Positions 7,823 to 14,697 of a DNA stretch of 33,100 nucleotides are shown piece after piece. Origin of the DNA: CAZNYG01 sp964577205 (GTDB lineage: Bacteria > Elusimicrobiota > Endomicrobiia > Endomicrobiales > CAIRNS01); the NCBI GenBank assembly GCA_964577205.1, contig CAZNYG010000015.1:1-33100 (forward strand). The letters run 5' to 3'. Made by a program: the position numbers and the translations under genes. Position 1 is the stretch's first letter; every line of letters begins with the position of its first letter. The notes beneath the pieces were generated by a model that was not told the DNA's origin, ran no database searches, and saw only the letters and a list, made by a program, of their open reading frames with translations.

Positions 7823-7862
7823 GTTCTCGAGTTCTCGGGTTCGTGTGTTCTCGAGTTTGAAT
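7823..7862. repeat. 8-bp word array (GTTCTCG type)
   Basis: Five contiguous 8-bp units all begin with GTT. The first is GTTCTCGA, later units vary at the last four bases, and the last is degenerate. The pitch is exactly 8. Related inverted pairs are found at 8857-8944 and 21260-21367. Confidence 0.85.
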
Positions 7863-7865
7863 TGT

Positions 7866-7925
7866 AGGCGCAGGCTTCAGCCTGCGCAATGATCCTCTCC
7901 GTACGGGCTGAAGCCCGTACGCTAC
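7866..7925. repeat. Paired short palindromes (GGCTGAAGCC-core REP family)
   Basis: Two hairpins with 9-bp arms and 2-base loops lie 13 bases apart: GCGCAGGCT/AGCCTGCGC with loop TC (7868-7887), and GTACGGGCT/AGCCCGTAC with loop GA (7901-7920). The second is the opposite orientation of the same core. The ends TAGG and CTAC are roughly inverted. Single copies occur at 15265 and 19284. Confidence 0.85.
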
Positions 7926-7973
7926 CGTAATTTATTATTCTTCGCGTGAACTCATGAACGCCTTCATTATTCT

Positions 7974-8849
7974 ATGAATACTCTCTCCGCCGCTTTTATC
8001 ACGCTCCGGCCGAAACAGTGGATCAAGAACCTGTTCCTTTTCGCGGGTATCCTGTTCTCGCATCATCTTTTCGACGCGGGCATGCTCGCGCGGGTGGGAG
8101 CGGCTTTTATCGTTTTCTGCGGATTGTCCGGCGCTGTGTACCTGGTCAACGACCTTGTCGACGCTGAACGCGACCGGTCCCACCCGGAAAAATCAAAACG
8201 TCCCATAGCCTCGGGCGCGCTCCCGGTAAAGGCCGCGCTTGCCGTTCTTCTCATTCTCGCCTTTGCCTGTCTCACGGCGGCGGCACTGCTCGGCATGCCG
8301 TTCCTCCTGTGCGCGACGGCCTATCTTCTCCTGCAACTGGCCTATTCCTTCCGCCTTAAGCACATAGTCATACTCGACGTGTTCTCCATTGCCGCGGGCT
8401 TCGTTCTGCGCGTAGCGGCGGGCGCAGCGGTCATCGGCATCGTCGTCTCATCCTGGCTGCTTATCTGCACGATCCTGCTCGCGCTGTTCCTCGGCCTGAG
8501 CAAGCGCCGCCACGAACTTCAACTCCTTGAAGGCGGCGCGGGCGGCCATCGCAAGGTGCTCGACGAATATTCTCCGTACCTTCTTGACCAGATGATAGCG
8601 GTGGTGACCGCCTCCACCGTCGTTTGTTACGCCCTCTACACCATGTCCGCCGAAACGATAGAAAAGTTCGGCACCCGCAACCTCATGTTCACCATCCCGT
8701 TCGTCCTCTACGGCATCTTCCGTTACCTCTACCTGATCCACACCCGGGGGGAAGGGGGGAACCCGGAAACCATTATGGTGTCCGATGTCCCCCTTATCGT
8801 CGATATCCTCCTGTGGGGCTGTACCGCCCTCATCATCATCTACAAATAA
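7974..8849 (+). CDS. UbiA-family decaprenyl-phosphate phosphoribosyltransferase-like protein
   Basis: A polytopic inner-membrane prenyltransferase of 291 residues. The opening LRPKQWIKNLFLFAGILFS is characteristic of the branch that moves phosphoribose from PRPP to a polyprenyl phosphate (mycobacterial Rv3806c). The first Asp-rich site is NDLVDAERDRSHPEKSKRP. The second region is DVFSIAAGFVLRV. Several further hydrophobic helices follow. The product in mycobacteria is the precursor of decaprenyl-phosphoryl-arabinose; the next enzymes of that route are not visible here. The gene faces a GT39 glycosyltransferase across a hairpin repeat, and GT39 enzymes use polyprenyl-phosphate sugars. The exact acceptor is inferred. 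Confidence 0.85.
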   Translation: MNTLSAAFITLRPKQWIKNLFLFAGILFSHHLFDAGMLARVGAAFIVFCGLSGAVYLVNDLVDAERDRSHPEKSKRPIASGALPVKAALAVLLILAFACLTAAALLGMPFLLCATAYLLLQLAYSFRLKHIVILDVFSIAAGFVLRVAAGAAVIGIVVSSWLLICTILLALFLGLSKRRHELQLLEGGAGGHRKVLDEYSPYLLDQMIAVVTASTVVCYALYTMSAETIEKFGTRNLMFTIPFVLYGIFRYLYLIHTRGEGGNPETIMVSDVPLIVDILLWGCTALIIIYK

Positions 8850-8856
8850 AAAAAGC

Positions 8857-8944
8857 GTTCCCGGGTTCTCGAGTTCTTGTGTTCAGCGGCACATTGCAGT
8901 TATATCAATAACTCGAGAACTCAAGAACACACGAACACAAGAAT
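8857..8944. repeat. Inverted pair of 8-bp word arrays between convergent genes
   Basis: The left arm (8857-8888) has four units starting with GTTC at 8-bp pitch. The right arm (8913-8944) has four 8-bp units ending in GAAC or GAAT, that is, the reverse complement. A 24-bp centre separates them. The array fills the spacer between the convergent UbiA and GT39 genes and could fold into one long imperfect RNA hairpin on either strand, possibly acting as a two-way terminator. Confidence 0.85.
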
Positions 8945-8947
8945 GCC

Positions 8948-10456
8948 TTATTGCCGTTGCTGATTGAAATACTTTTCATTGAAATAGCAGGACTTCGCAG
9001 GCAGCCATGAGGGGATATCGTAGTATTTCTGACGGATCGGTTCCAGCATTTTTTCATGATAGACCGGATAACGGAATCCACGGCCCAGCACCAGATAGAA
9101 TACCGCTTCCTCTACGCGAACCGGACGCACTTCGACCGAATCGAAATACTGTTCATACTCTCCCGGCTCAGGCGCGGATTTTTTCAGGACCAGTATATTG
9201 CCTTTGTCCATTGACGTGAAATCGGTCAGGATGTCGTCATGCCGCGCATGCTGTGAGCCGCCGCCGAAAACCGCGACGTGGCGTTTGAAATGGTATTCGA
9301 GCAGCGCCGAATCGGCATAGCTCGGCGTCGCAAGCTGGTAATCATTCAAATACGGAAGAACCGCGGTCAGCACGGCCGAAGGCCGCATTCCCATGATGAT
9401 GGTGGGATAATTCTTATTGCTTTTGATGACGCTGAGGGGAAGCGACAATACCGCGCCGATGATGATAAGATGCGAAAGCGTGAACACGGTCATGAACTTG
9501 ATGGACTTGACCAGTTCCGACTCGTCCAGCAACAGCGGTACGCACAGGAACAGAAATGGGTAAAATGAAAGCACCCAGTGCAGTCCGATGACTTTTTTGA
9601 ACGAAAGCACTGCAAAAACGGCCAGCGGTATGGCTAACAGAGCTAAAAAGACTTCAAACGGTCCCCTGCCCGCCCATATCTCCCGCAACGTTGCACGTTT
9701 TTTGTAGAGATAATAGAGAATGGGCGGCGTCAGCAGGTACAACTGGCACGCGATAAACGTCGCCACTTTTCCGAGGGAAAAGGCCTCCTGCCGGTTGCGG
9801 TTGAACACGTTGAACATGATGTTGGCCCAGCAGTGCGTGTAGTTCCAGTACACATTTATCAGCACGAAAGGAATAATGCACAGGAAGAGTACCGCAAGCC
9901 CGGAAGTCCGTTTGCGCGTCTTTTTAGTCGCAAGGAAGTACACCAGGTAGGCGAATCCCAGCAGTACGGAAAAATATTTTGAGAGGAACGCAAGTCCCAG
10001 CATCGTTCCGGACAGAGCGTAATACCCGGTACTATCGTCCTGCCGCGCCCTGAAAAAGAAATACCCGGAAAGAAAGGTAAACAGAAGGAGCGGCGCATCA
10101 GTCGTTACCAGTACGTTCAACACATTGATGGGGGAAAGGGTAAAAAACATGCCGGTCAAAGCCGCTTTGACCCGGTCATACGGACGAAGCACAAGATATA
10201 TTCCCACGCCGATCAGTGAGCTGAAAAGAATGGCCGGCACACGCATCAGGAGATCGGAGCTTCCCAGGCGCGTCAAAAGATGGAGGAGCCAGCCGATCAT
10301 GGGGGGATGATCATAATAGCCGAAGTCCACGTAACGGCCCCATAGAACGAAATATGCCTCATCGCTGGTCATCGGTATCTGCATAGCCAGAAGCACTTTT
10401 ATCGCAAGAGCAGCGGCGAAGGTTATCCAGAAAGTTTTTTCAATGTTTTTTTCCAT
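8948..10456 (-). CDS. GT39/ArnT-like membrane glycosyltransferase
   Basis: An integral-membrane glycosyltransferase of about 502 residues with a PMT_2-type domain. The first periplasmic loop has the catalytic acidic pair in TSDEAYFVLWGRY, followed by YYDHPPMIGWL. Around ten hydrophobic helices follow, then a soluble C-terminal part. The family takes a sugar from a polyprenyl-phosphate carrier on the outer face of the inner membrane and transfers it to lipid, protein or glycan. I chose the ATG at 10456 because AAGGAG (complement at 10467-10472) lies 10 bases upstream. An ATG 16 codons earlier adds a polar, unlikely N-terminus. It is divergent from the arsenate reductase gene. A related GT39 domain is fused to PAP2 at 24032. 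The acceptor is unknown. Confidence 0.88.
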   Translation of the reverse strand: MEKNIEKTFWITFAAALAIKVLLAMQIPMTSDEAYFVLWGRYVDFGYYDHPPMIGWLLHLLTRLGSSDLLMRVPAILFSSLIGVGIYLVLRPYDRVKAALTGMFFTLSPINVLNVLVTTDAPLLLFTFLSGYFFFRARQDDSTGYYALSGTMLGLAFLSKYFSVLLGFAYLVYFLATKKTRKRTSGLAVLFLCIIPFVLINVYWNYTHCWANIMFNVFNRNRQEAFSLGKVATFIACQLYLLTPPILYYLYKKRATLREIWAGRGPFEVFLALLAIPLAVFAVLSFKKVIGLHWVLSFYPFLFLCVPLLLDESELVKSIKFMTVFTLSHLIIIGAVLSLPLSVIKSNKNYPTIIMGMRPSAVLTAVLPYLNDYQLATPSYADSALLEYHFKRHVAVFGGGSQHARHDDILTDFTSMDKGNILVLKKSAPEPGEYEQYFDSVEVRPVRVEEAVFYLVLGRGFRYPVYHEKMLEPIRQKYYDIPSWLPAKSCYFNEKYFNQQRQ

Positions 10457-10539
10457 GGGAAGAGAACTCCTTAATAATAGTGTTATGCCTGTAAATTGTG
10501 ACAAATTACCTCCTTTTCTGTCAATGAGAGGAAACCTTT

Positions 10540-10968
10540 ATGAAGACTAAAGTCCTGTTCGTCTGCGTCCATAACAGCGCCCGAAGCCAGATGGCCGAGG
10601 CCTTTCTGAATGCATTGGGCAACGGCCGGTTCGAAGCGCACAGCGCCGGTCTTGAACCCGGCACCCTGAATCCGCTCGCGGTTGAAGTCATGCGCGAGAA
10701 AGGGATCGACATATCGGAAAACGCGACAAAAAGCGTATTTGATTTCCTGAAAAAGGGAGATTTTTTCAGCTATGTCATCACTGTGTGCGACGAGGCGAAC
10801 GGGGAACGATGCCCCCTGTTCCCGGGGAATGCCCGGAAGCTCCATTGGGAATTCCCCGACCCGGCAACGCTCAGCGGCACGCATGAAGAGCGAATCGCCG
10901 CGATCCGCGGGATACGAGACATGATCAAAGCAAAAGTCACGGAGTTCATTGCGCAGACTCCGGACTGA
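10540..10968 (+). CDS. arsC: Arsenate reductase, low-molecular-weight phosphatase type
   Basis: The 142-residue protein has the phosphatase loop CVHNSAR (Cys9-Arg15) plus two further Cys, C83 and C91, in VCDEANGERCPLFPG. This is the three-Cys relay of thioredoxin-coupled ArsC, which reduces arsenate to arsenite. FPDPA supplies the general-acid Asp region. The gene stands alone, divergent from GT39, with AGAGGAAA before the ATG. An efflux partner is not adjacent; the protein tail at 1-81 may be an ACR3 permease, but it is 10 kb away. Because some relatives with this sequence are protein tyrosine phosphatases, the presence of both distal Cys is the deciding feature. Confidence 0.9.
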   Translation: MKTKVLFVCVHNSARSQMAEAFLNALGNGRFEAHSAGLEPGTLNPLAVEVMREKGIDISENATKSVFDFLKKGDFFSYVITVCDEANGERCPLFPGNARKLHWEFPDPATLSGTHEERIAAIRGIRDMIKAKVTEFIAQTPD

Positions 10969-10983
10969 ACGGCTCACAGAGTC

Positions 10984-11019
10984 ATTCTACTGGCAAAGAA
11001 TCGCTTAAAATAGTAGAAT
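10984..11019. promoter_or_regulatory. 8-bp inverted repeat upstream of the second CCA/PAP-family gene
   Basis: ATTCTACT (10984-10991) and AGTAGAAT (11012-11019) are exact inverted copies separated by 20 bases, ending 7 bases before the ATG. The enclosed stretch contains TTAAAAT, which could be part of a -10. It may be an operator or a leader hairpin; I cannot decide. Confidence 0.4.
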
Positions 11020-11026
11020 TAACCGC

Positions 11027-12451
11027 ATGGCCAGACGATCTATATCATCATCAAAAACGGTTTCTCCTACTGCAACCGGACGTTTCCGGTCCATCATCCA
11101 AAAACTGACCGCGGTCGCTGAACGCCGCGGTTTTACGATTTATGCGGTGGGGGGGTTTGTCCGCGACCTTTATCTCAAGCGGGAACCAAAAGACCTTGAT
11201 ATCATGGTCGAAGGGAAAAACGGGGGCATCTGCTTTGCCAAAGCCGCGTCCGCCGATCTCGGGATCAGGGAACCCGTCGTTTTCCCTCGGTTCGGGACCG
11301 CGCGGCTCTTTATTGACGGAGAAGAAATAGAATTCGTCATGCCCCGCACGGAAAGCTACGCGGAGCATTCCCGTAAACCCGATACCACACACGGGAACAT
11401 CGAACAGGACGCTATCCGCCGTGATTTCACCATAAACGCCCTTTTCCTGCGCTTGAATGATATGCGTGTCCTGGACCTGACCGGTTACGGCATGGCCGAC
11501 ATGCAGCGCCGCATTATCCGCGTGACCGATCCCCGAAACGCCGACGTCATTTTTTCCGAAGATCCGCTGCGCATCCTGCGGGCGGTACGCCAGAGCGTCC
11601 AGCTGGGTTTCCGGATCGAGCCGGTCACCCTGCGTTCCCTGCGGCGCTCCGTTCCCCGACTGTGCATCCTTTCCGTTGAGCGCGTCCGGGACGAGCTGAA
11701 CAAGATGCTTCTGTGTAATCGCCCGTCGCGCGCATTCTTCATGATGGATGCCCAGGGAATCCTTTCCCGCATCCTGCCGGAACTGTCGGATACAAAAGGG
11801 GTCACACAGCCGCGCCGGCACCATGCGAAGGACGTCTTCGGCCATACGCTTGCCGTTCTCGACGCGACGGAACCCTCCCTTCCGCTCCGCTACGCTGCGC
11901 TCCTGCACGACCTTGGAAAACCCTCCTGCCGCGCCGCCGGCCGAACGATACACTTTCGCGGCCATGAGGCGAAAGGGGAAACCATCGCCCGCCATGTATT
12001 GAAACGCCTCAGGCTTCCGGGGGATATGGCCGGCCAGGTCAGTTTCCTTGTAAAGAACCATATGCGGCCTCTGCAGTATGAACCGGATTGGACCGATGCC
12101 TCGGTGCGCCGCTTTGCCCGCGATTGCGGCGCTCACATCGAACAGCTTTTCGCGCTTGCCCGGGCCGATGTCAAGGCATCCGCGCCCGCCGGGCGGAACG
12201 CTTCGCTGCGCAAACTGAACGGATTCAATGCCCGCGTCGGAAACCTGCAGAAAAGCAGTCCGGTACACGCCCTGGACGGTATCCTTGACGGGCACGAACT
12301 TCAGCGCCTGTTCTCCCTTCCGCCCGGCCCGTGGATCAGGGAAGTCAAGGAATTCCTTATCGAGCGGCAGCTTGAGGACCCTCTCATAACCCGGGAACGC
12401 GCCATAGCAGACGCGCGTATTTTCCTTAAAGAGAGACGATCAACCCCATGA
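11027..12451 (+). CDS. Class II tRNA nucleotidyltransferase / poly(A) polymerase family (copy 2)
   Basis: The 474-residue enzyme has AVGGFVRDLYLKR and KDLDIMV (about residues 40-62), with the catalytic Asp pair. Motif B is RRDFTINALFLRL and the nucleotide-selecting motif is intact (EDPLR). It has an HD-type domain (LLHDLGKPS, then FRGHEAKGE). It should add CCA, or part of it, to tRNAs lacking an encoded CCA. The copy at 916 has Ala in place of the Glu of EDxxR, so the two may divide the work (CC adding and A adding), or one may be a poly(A) polymerase. The stop overlaps the start of the J-domain gene (ATGA), so the pair is translationally coupled. Confidence 0.88.
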   Translation: MARRSISSSKTVSPTATGRFRSIIQKLTAVAERRGFTIYAVGGFVRDLYLKREPKDLDIMVEGKNGGICFAKAASADLGIREPVVFPRFGTARLFIDGEEIEFVMPRTESYAEHSRKPDTTHGNIEQDAIRRDFTINALFLRLNDMRVLDLTGYGMADMQRRIIRVTDPRNADVIFSEDPLRILRAVRQSVQLGFRIEPVTLRSLRRSVPRLCILSVERVRDELNKMLLCNRPSRAFFMMDAQGILSRILPELSDTKGVTQPRRHHAKDVFGHTLAVLDATEPSLPLRYAALLHDLGKPSCRAAGRTIHFRGHEAKGETIARHVLKRLRLPGDMAGQVSFLVKNHMRPLQYEPDWTDASVRRFARDCGAHIEQLFALARADVKASAPAGRNASLRKLNGFNARVGNLQKSSPVHALDGILDGHELQRLFSLPPGPWIREVKEFLIERQLEDPLITRERAIADARIFLKERRSTP

Positions 12452-13077
12452 TACCACGGATAATCTGTCCCTATTGTGATTCTAAAATCAACCTGCCTGC
12501 CCATATAGATTTCGTAAATACAGTCCGTACAGTCCGCTGCCCCGTCTGCCATGGGCTTTTCGACTACAATTTGAAAACAGGTATCGCGACGGCAAGGAAC
12601 TCGCGCACTTTTTACGACATCATGGGACTGGTGCCGGATGTCGCGGATGAAGTGATCAAACGGCGGTTCCGGGAGTTAATTATGCGCTTCCATCCCGACC
12701 GGGATCCTCTGAAAAGCGGCAAGAGGGCCATACTGACACGGCAGATCAATGAAGCGTATGCCGCGCTGGAAACCCCGGAAAAACGCGCCGCTTACAGCGC
12801 AATACTGGCTGCGGAGAATATCAAAACGGGCGGTATCGAACATTCGGAGCCGGATGCCGCGGGCCGGCAAGATGAAGCACCGTCCCGTTTACGGAGAAGC
12901 TGGGGATGGTCGCTGGTAGCGCTGGCCCTGATCATCCTTTTTTTCGCCCATCACGGCGTCCCCATAGGGCTGCACGAGTTCGGTTCCTACTACACCGACC
13001 GCATAACCGTGTACAACGCCCCGGTCATAATCCGCTACCTGCTGAACAAACGTTCGCTTCCCGAACAGCAGCAATAG
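12448..13077 (+). CDS. Zinc-ribbon J-domain membrane protein
   Basis: This 209-residue protein starts with a four-Cys ribbon (C7, C10, C31, C34). It continues with a J domain (about residues 54-115) that keeps the essential HPD at 82-84 in MRFHPDRD, the segment that stimulates DnaK ATPase. A C-terminal membrane helix lies near residues 150-170 (WGWSLVALALIILFF). About 35 residues after the helix would face the periplasm. It is therefore a membrane-tethered Hsp70 co-chaperone, not a full DnaJ, since the Gly/Phe and central Cys-repeat regions are absent. It overlaps the upstream nucleotidyltransferase gene by 4 bases. Confidence 0.85.
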   Translation: MIPRIICPYCDSKINLPAHIDFVNTVRTVRCPVCHGLFDYNLKTGIATARNSRTFYDIMGLVPDVADEVIKRRFRELIMRFHPDRDPLKSGKRAILTRQINEAYAALETPEKRAAYSAILAAENIKTGGIEHSEPDAAGRQDEAPSRLRRSWGWSLVALALIILFFAHHGVPIGLHEFGSYYTDRITVYNAPVIIRYLLNKRSLPEQQQ

Positions 13078-13092
13078 CCGCCCGGTGTTGCA

Positions 13093-13138
13093 TTGACAGT
13101 AAATGCGGAAAAGTTAAAATCTGCTGACCGGAGGTGAT
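13093..13138 (+). promoter_or_regulatory. Strong promoter and extended Shine-Dalgarno for the glutaredoxin gene
   Basis: TTGACA (13093-13098) and TAAAAT (13115-13120) are 16 bp apart, predicting a start near 13127. Immediately downstream, GGAGGTGAT (13130-13138) is a nine-base match to the anti-Shine-Dalgarno sequence, 6 bases before the ATG. This is the strongest ribosome site in the window and has a very short leader. Confidence 0.75.
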
Positions 13139-13144
13139 GTATCC

Positions 13145-13423
13145 ATGGCTACTGAACACGTAAAGGGGAAAAAGAAAGGCGACGTCAAGCTGTACGCGCT
13201 CAGCACCTGCGTTTGGTGCAAAAAGACCAAGCAGCTCCTGAACGATCTCGGCGTGGATTATTCCTATGTATTCGTCGACCTTCTCGACGGGGATGAAAAA
13301 GAAGCAGCGATCGTGGAGCTCGAAAAATGGAATCCCGATTCTTCGTTCCCCACGATGGTCATAGACAACAAAGACTGCATCATCGGGTTCAAGCCCGATG
13401 ATATCCGCAAAAGGCTGGGCTGA
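13145..13423 (+). CDS. Glutaredoxin-like protein
   Basis: A 92-residue thioredoxin-fold protein with redox pair CVWC (C22-C25), the cis-Pro segment SSFPTMVIDN, and the C-terminal GFKPDDIRKRLG helix. It is cytoplasmic. It lies one base before the FTR-rubredoxin gene, so the two are almost certainly one operon. The FTR catalytic protein is a likely electron donor, which would make this a ferredoxin- or rubredoxin-driven disulfide system independent of glutathione. Confidence 0.9.
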   Translation: MATEHVKGKKKGDVKLYALSTCVWCKKTKQLLNDLGVDYSYVFVDLLDGDEKEAAIVELEKWNPDSSFPTMVIDNKDCIIGFKPDDIRKRLG

Positions 13424-13424
13424 G

Positions 13425-13937
13425 ATGAGCACTGACGATATCCCGACATCGGACGTCGACCGGCTGTACGAATTGCTTAAAAGAACGGCTGAAGCAGGCG
13501 GTTACCGCCTGAATCCCGATGTCGAATTCACCAAAGAACTGGCCAGAGGGCTTATCGTTAACCAGGCTCGCTACGGGTATATGTCGTGCCCATGCCGGCT
13601 CGCATCCGGGGAAAAAGACGATGACCGCGATATCGTGTGCCCCTGCGATTACCGGGATCCTGATATCAACCGGCATGGCGCCTGTTACTGCGCTCTCTAT
13701 GTCTCGGACAGCGTGCTCAGGGGAGAAAAAGAACTGACTTCCATACCGGAACGGCGTCCTCCGGCTGAAAAAAGGAAAGCACTTGCATCGCGGCCGTCTG
13801 AAACTCCAGCCGGAAAAAACCTCCCTTATCCGGTCTGGCGGTGCCGCGTCTGCGGATACCTGTGCGCGCGGGAAGAGCCGCCCGAGATCTGCCCGATATG
13901 CAAAGCGCGCAAAGACCGGTTTGAAAGATTTCTTTGA
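13425..13937 (+). CDS. Ferredoxin:thioredoxin reductase catalytic-type protein fused to rubredoxin
   Basis: The N-terminal domain (about residues 10-100) has the FTR catalytic Cys series CPC (55-57), CPC (72-74) and CYC (87-89). These residues bind a [4Fe-4S] cluster and form the redox-active disulfide. The usual CHC is CYC here. After a Pro/Lys-rich linker, the C-terminal domain has rubredoxin-type WRCRVCGY (C140, C143) and CPIC (C156, C159), which bind one iron. The order suggests that electrons pass from the rubredoxin site to the FTR centre, and then to the adjacent glutaredoxin; that route is inference. ATG 13425 is chosen since it starts one base after the glutaredoxin stop; earlier in-frame starts overlap the glutaredoxin gene. 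Total 170 residues. Confidence 0.9.
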   Translation: MSTDDIPTSDVDRLYELLKRTAEAGGYRLNPDVEFTKELARGLIVNQARYGYMSCPCRLASGEKDDDRDIVCPCDYRDPDINRHGACYCALYVSDSVLRGEKELTSIPERRPPAEKRKALASRPSETPAGKNLPYPVWRCRVCGYLCAREEPPEICPICKARKDRFERFL

Positions 13938-13970
13938 ATGAACCGGTCAGCTTACGGGAGCACGACTCGT

Positions 13971-13986
13971 CGCCGATGAATCGGCG
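13971..13986. repeat. Short hairpin followed by GGCTAC
   Basis: CGCCGAT and ATCGGCG are separated by the dinucleotide GA and followed by GGCTACAA. The GA loop and the CTAC flank resemble the palindromes at 7901, 15265 and 19284, although the stem core differs. It lies 34 bases after the FTR-rubredoxin stop and may also act as a transcript end. Confidence 0.55.
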
Positions 13987-14053
13987 GGCTACAACTGCGT
14001 TGACACCAGAACGGATCGTTCGCCTGCTGTTGGCGCTCGTCGCCATTTTATCT

Positions 14054-14102
14054 TTGCCAATTTCCAATTTCTAATTTCCTGTTTCTTGCTTTTTGCCACT
14101 TT
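14054..14102. repeat. 7-bp word array (TTTCCAA type)
   Basis: Seven consecutive 7-bp units run from TTGCCAA and TTTCCAA through increasingly divergent T-rich words, in exact register. It lies just upstream of the riboswitch promoter. Confidence 0.75.
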
Positions 14103-14114
14103 TCCGTCGATCAC

Positions 14115-14144
14115 TTGACAACTGTTCGGCAAAAGTAATACTAT
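14115..14144 (+). promoter_or_regulatory. Promoter of the cobalamin regulon
   Basis: A perfect -35 TTGACA (14115-14120) is 18 bp from a TACTAT -10 (14139-14144). The predicted start near 14151 lies just before the riboswitch. Confidence 0.6.
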
Positions 14145-14169
14145 TGCAGCGTAGCATTTGTTAATTGAC

Positions 14170-14310
14170 ATGCTCCACCAGGCCGAGGAAGTCCCGTACG
14201 GCTCCGGAAACATCCGGCAGCTTATCCGGGCACTGCCCCGCAACGGTAATGTGGCAAGCGCAAGCGAACCACGAGTCCGGTCGACGGCCTGTGCCGATCA
14301 ATAATGTCCT
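14170..14310 (+). promoter_or_regulatory. Cobalamin riboswitch
   Basis: The conserved core GCCCCGCAACGGTAATG lies at about 14236-14252, and a B12-box-like segment (GAGTCCGGT then GACGGCCTGTG) lies about 20 bases after it. These are the two best-conserved parts of the adenosylcobalamin/methylcobalamin aptamer. The upstream part (CCGGAAACATCCGG) would form the stem that precedes the core. It is compact, with little between the core and the B12 box. It lies directly ahead of a terminator and then btuR, so B12 binding should favour termination and shut down the regulon. Boundaries are approximate. Confidence 0.82.
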
Positions 14311-14368
14311 TTCGCGGGAAAGGTTGTGCGCAGGGCGGGAGAAATCCCTGCCGGGCGCGTTCAATGAA

Positions 14369-14397
14369 CCTCATTCCTGCGCGGAATGGGGTTTTTT
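14369..14397 (+). terminator. Intrinsic terminator of the B12 riboswitch
   Basis: CCTCATTCC (14369-14377) pairs with GGAATGGGG (14383-14391, one G-U) around a 5-base loop, followed immediately by TTTTTT (14392-14397). It sits where the expression platform of the riboswitch should be. Confidence 0.85.
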
Positions 14398-14424
14398 AGT
14401 TTGCCAAATGATATTTGGCAAACT
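14398..14424. repeat. Perfect 12-bp inverted repeat just after the terminator
   Basis: AGTTTGCCAAAT (14398-14409) and ATTTGGCAAACT (14413-14424) are exact inverted copies with a 3-base spacer (GAT). It starts one base after the T-tract of the terminator. It may be a second attenuation hairpin, a protein-binding palindrome or a small repeat. Confidence 0.8.
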
Positions 14425-14522
14425 AACCCGCCGAAGAGACGGGTAATTATACTGAAAAAGGTAAACGTCCAGCAAACTGGGCGAAATTGAGTCCGTTGAA
14501 AAACCCCTGCTTTTCGACTTGT

Positions 14523-14642
14523 TGTCATCCACGAAGGTCTTTAACCCGCGGATGCGGGACTTCATTCATGTCCACATAATGGAAGTCGTCGGGGATCCAT
14601 CATCGACGGTATTCATGGATTCCCGCTTTCGCGGGAATGACA
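14523..14642. repeat. Palindromic element with TGTCAT / ATGACA ends (second copy)
   Basis: It begins TGTCATCC (14523) and ends GGGAATGACA (14642). The right end carries an 8-bp-arm hairpin, ATTCCCGC/GCGGGAAT with loop TTTC (14619-14638). The inverted ends match the element at 6764-6852, while the interior differs. It lies in the leader between the riboswitch terminator and btuR. The remaining 14425-14522 shows nothing I can name. Confidence 0.65.
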
Positions 14643-14697
14643 CACAAAAAACTTTTTCAATTGACTCAAATTAGGCAAGTTAAAAGGAATCATAAAT

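Noticed and set aside
11051..12295. A 414-codon minus-strand open frame
   Set aside because: It is the antisense shadow of the second CCA/PAP-family gene and has no recognisable motif or ribosome site.
14165..14446. A 93-codon plus-strand open frame over the riboswitch
   Set aside because: The conserved B12 aptamer core and terminator explain this sequence. The frame has no ribosome site or motif.
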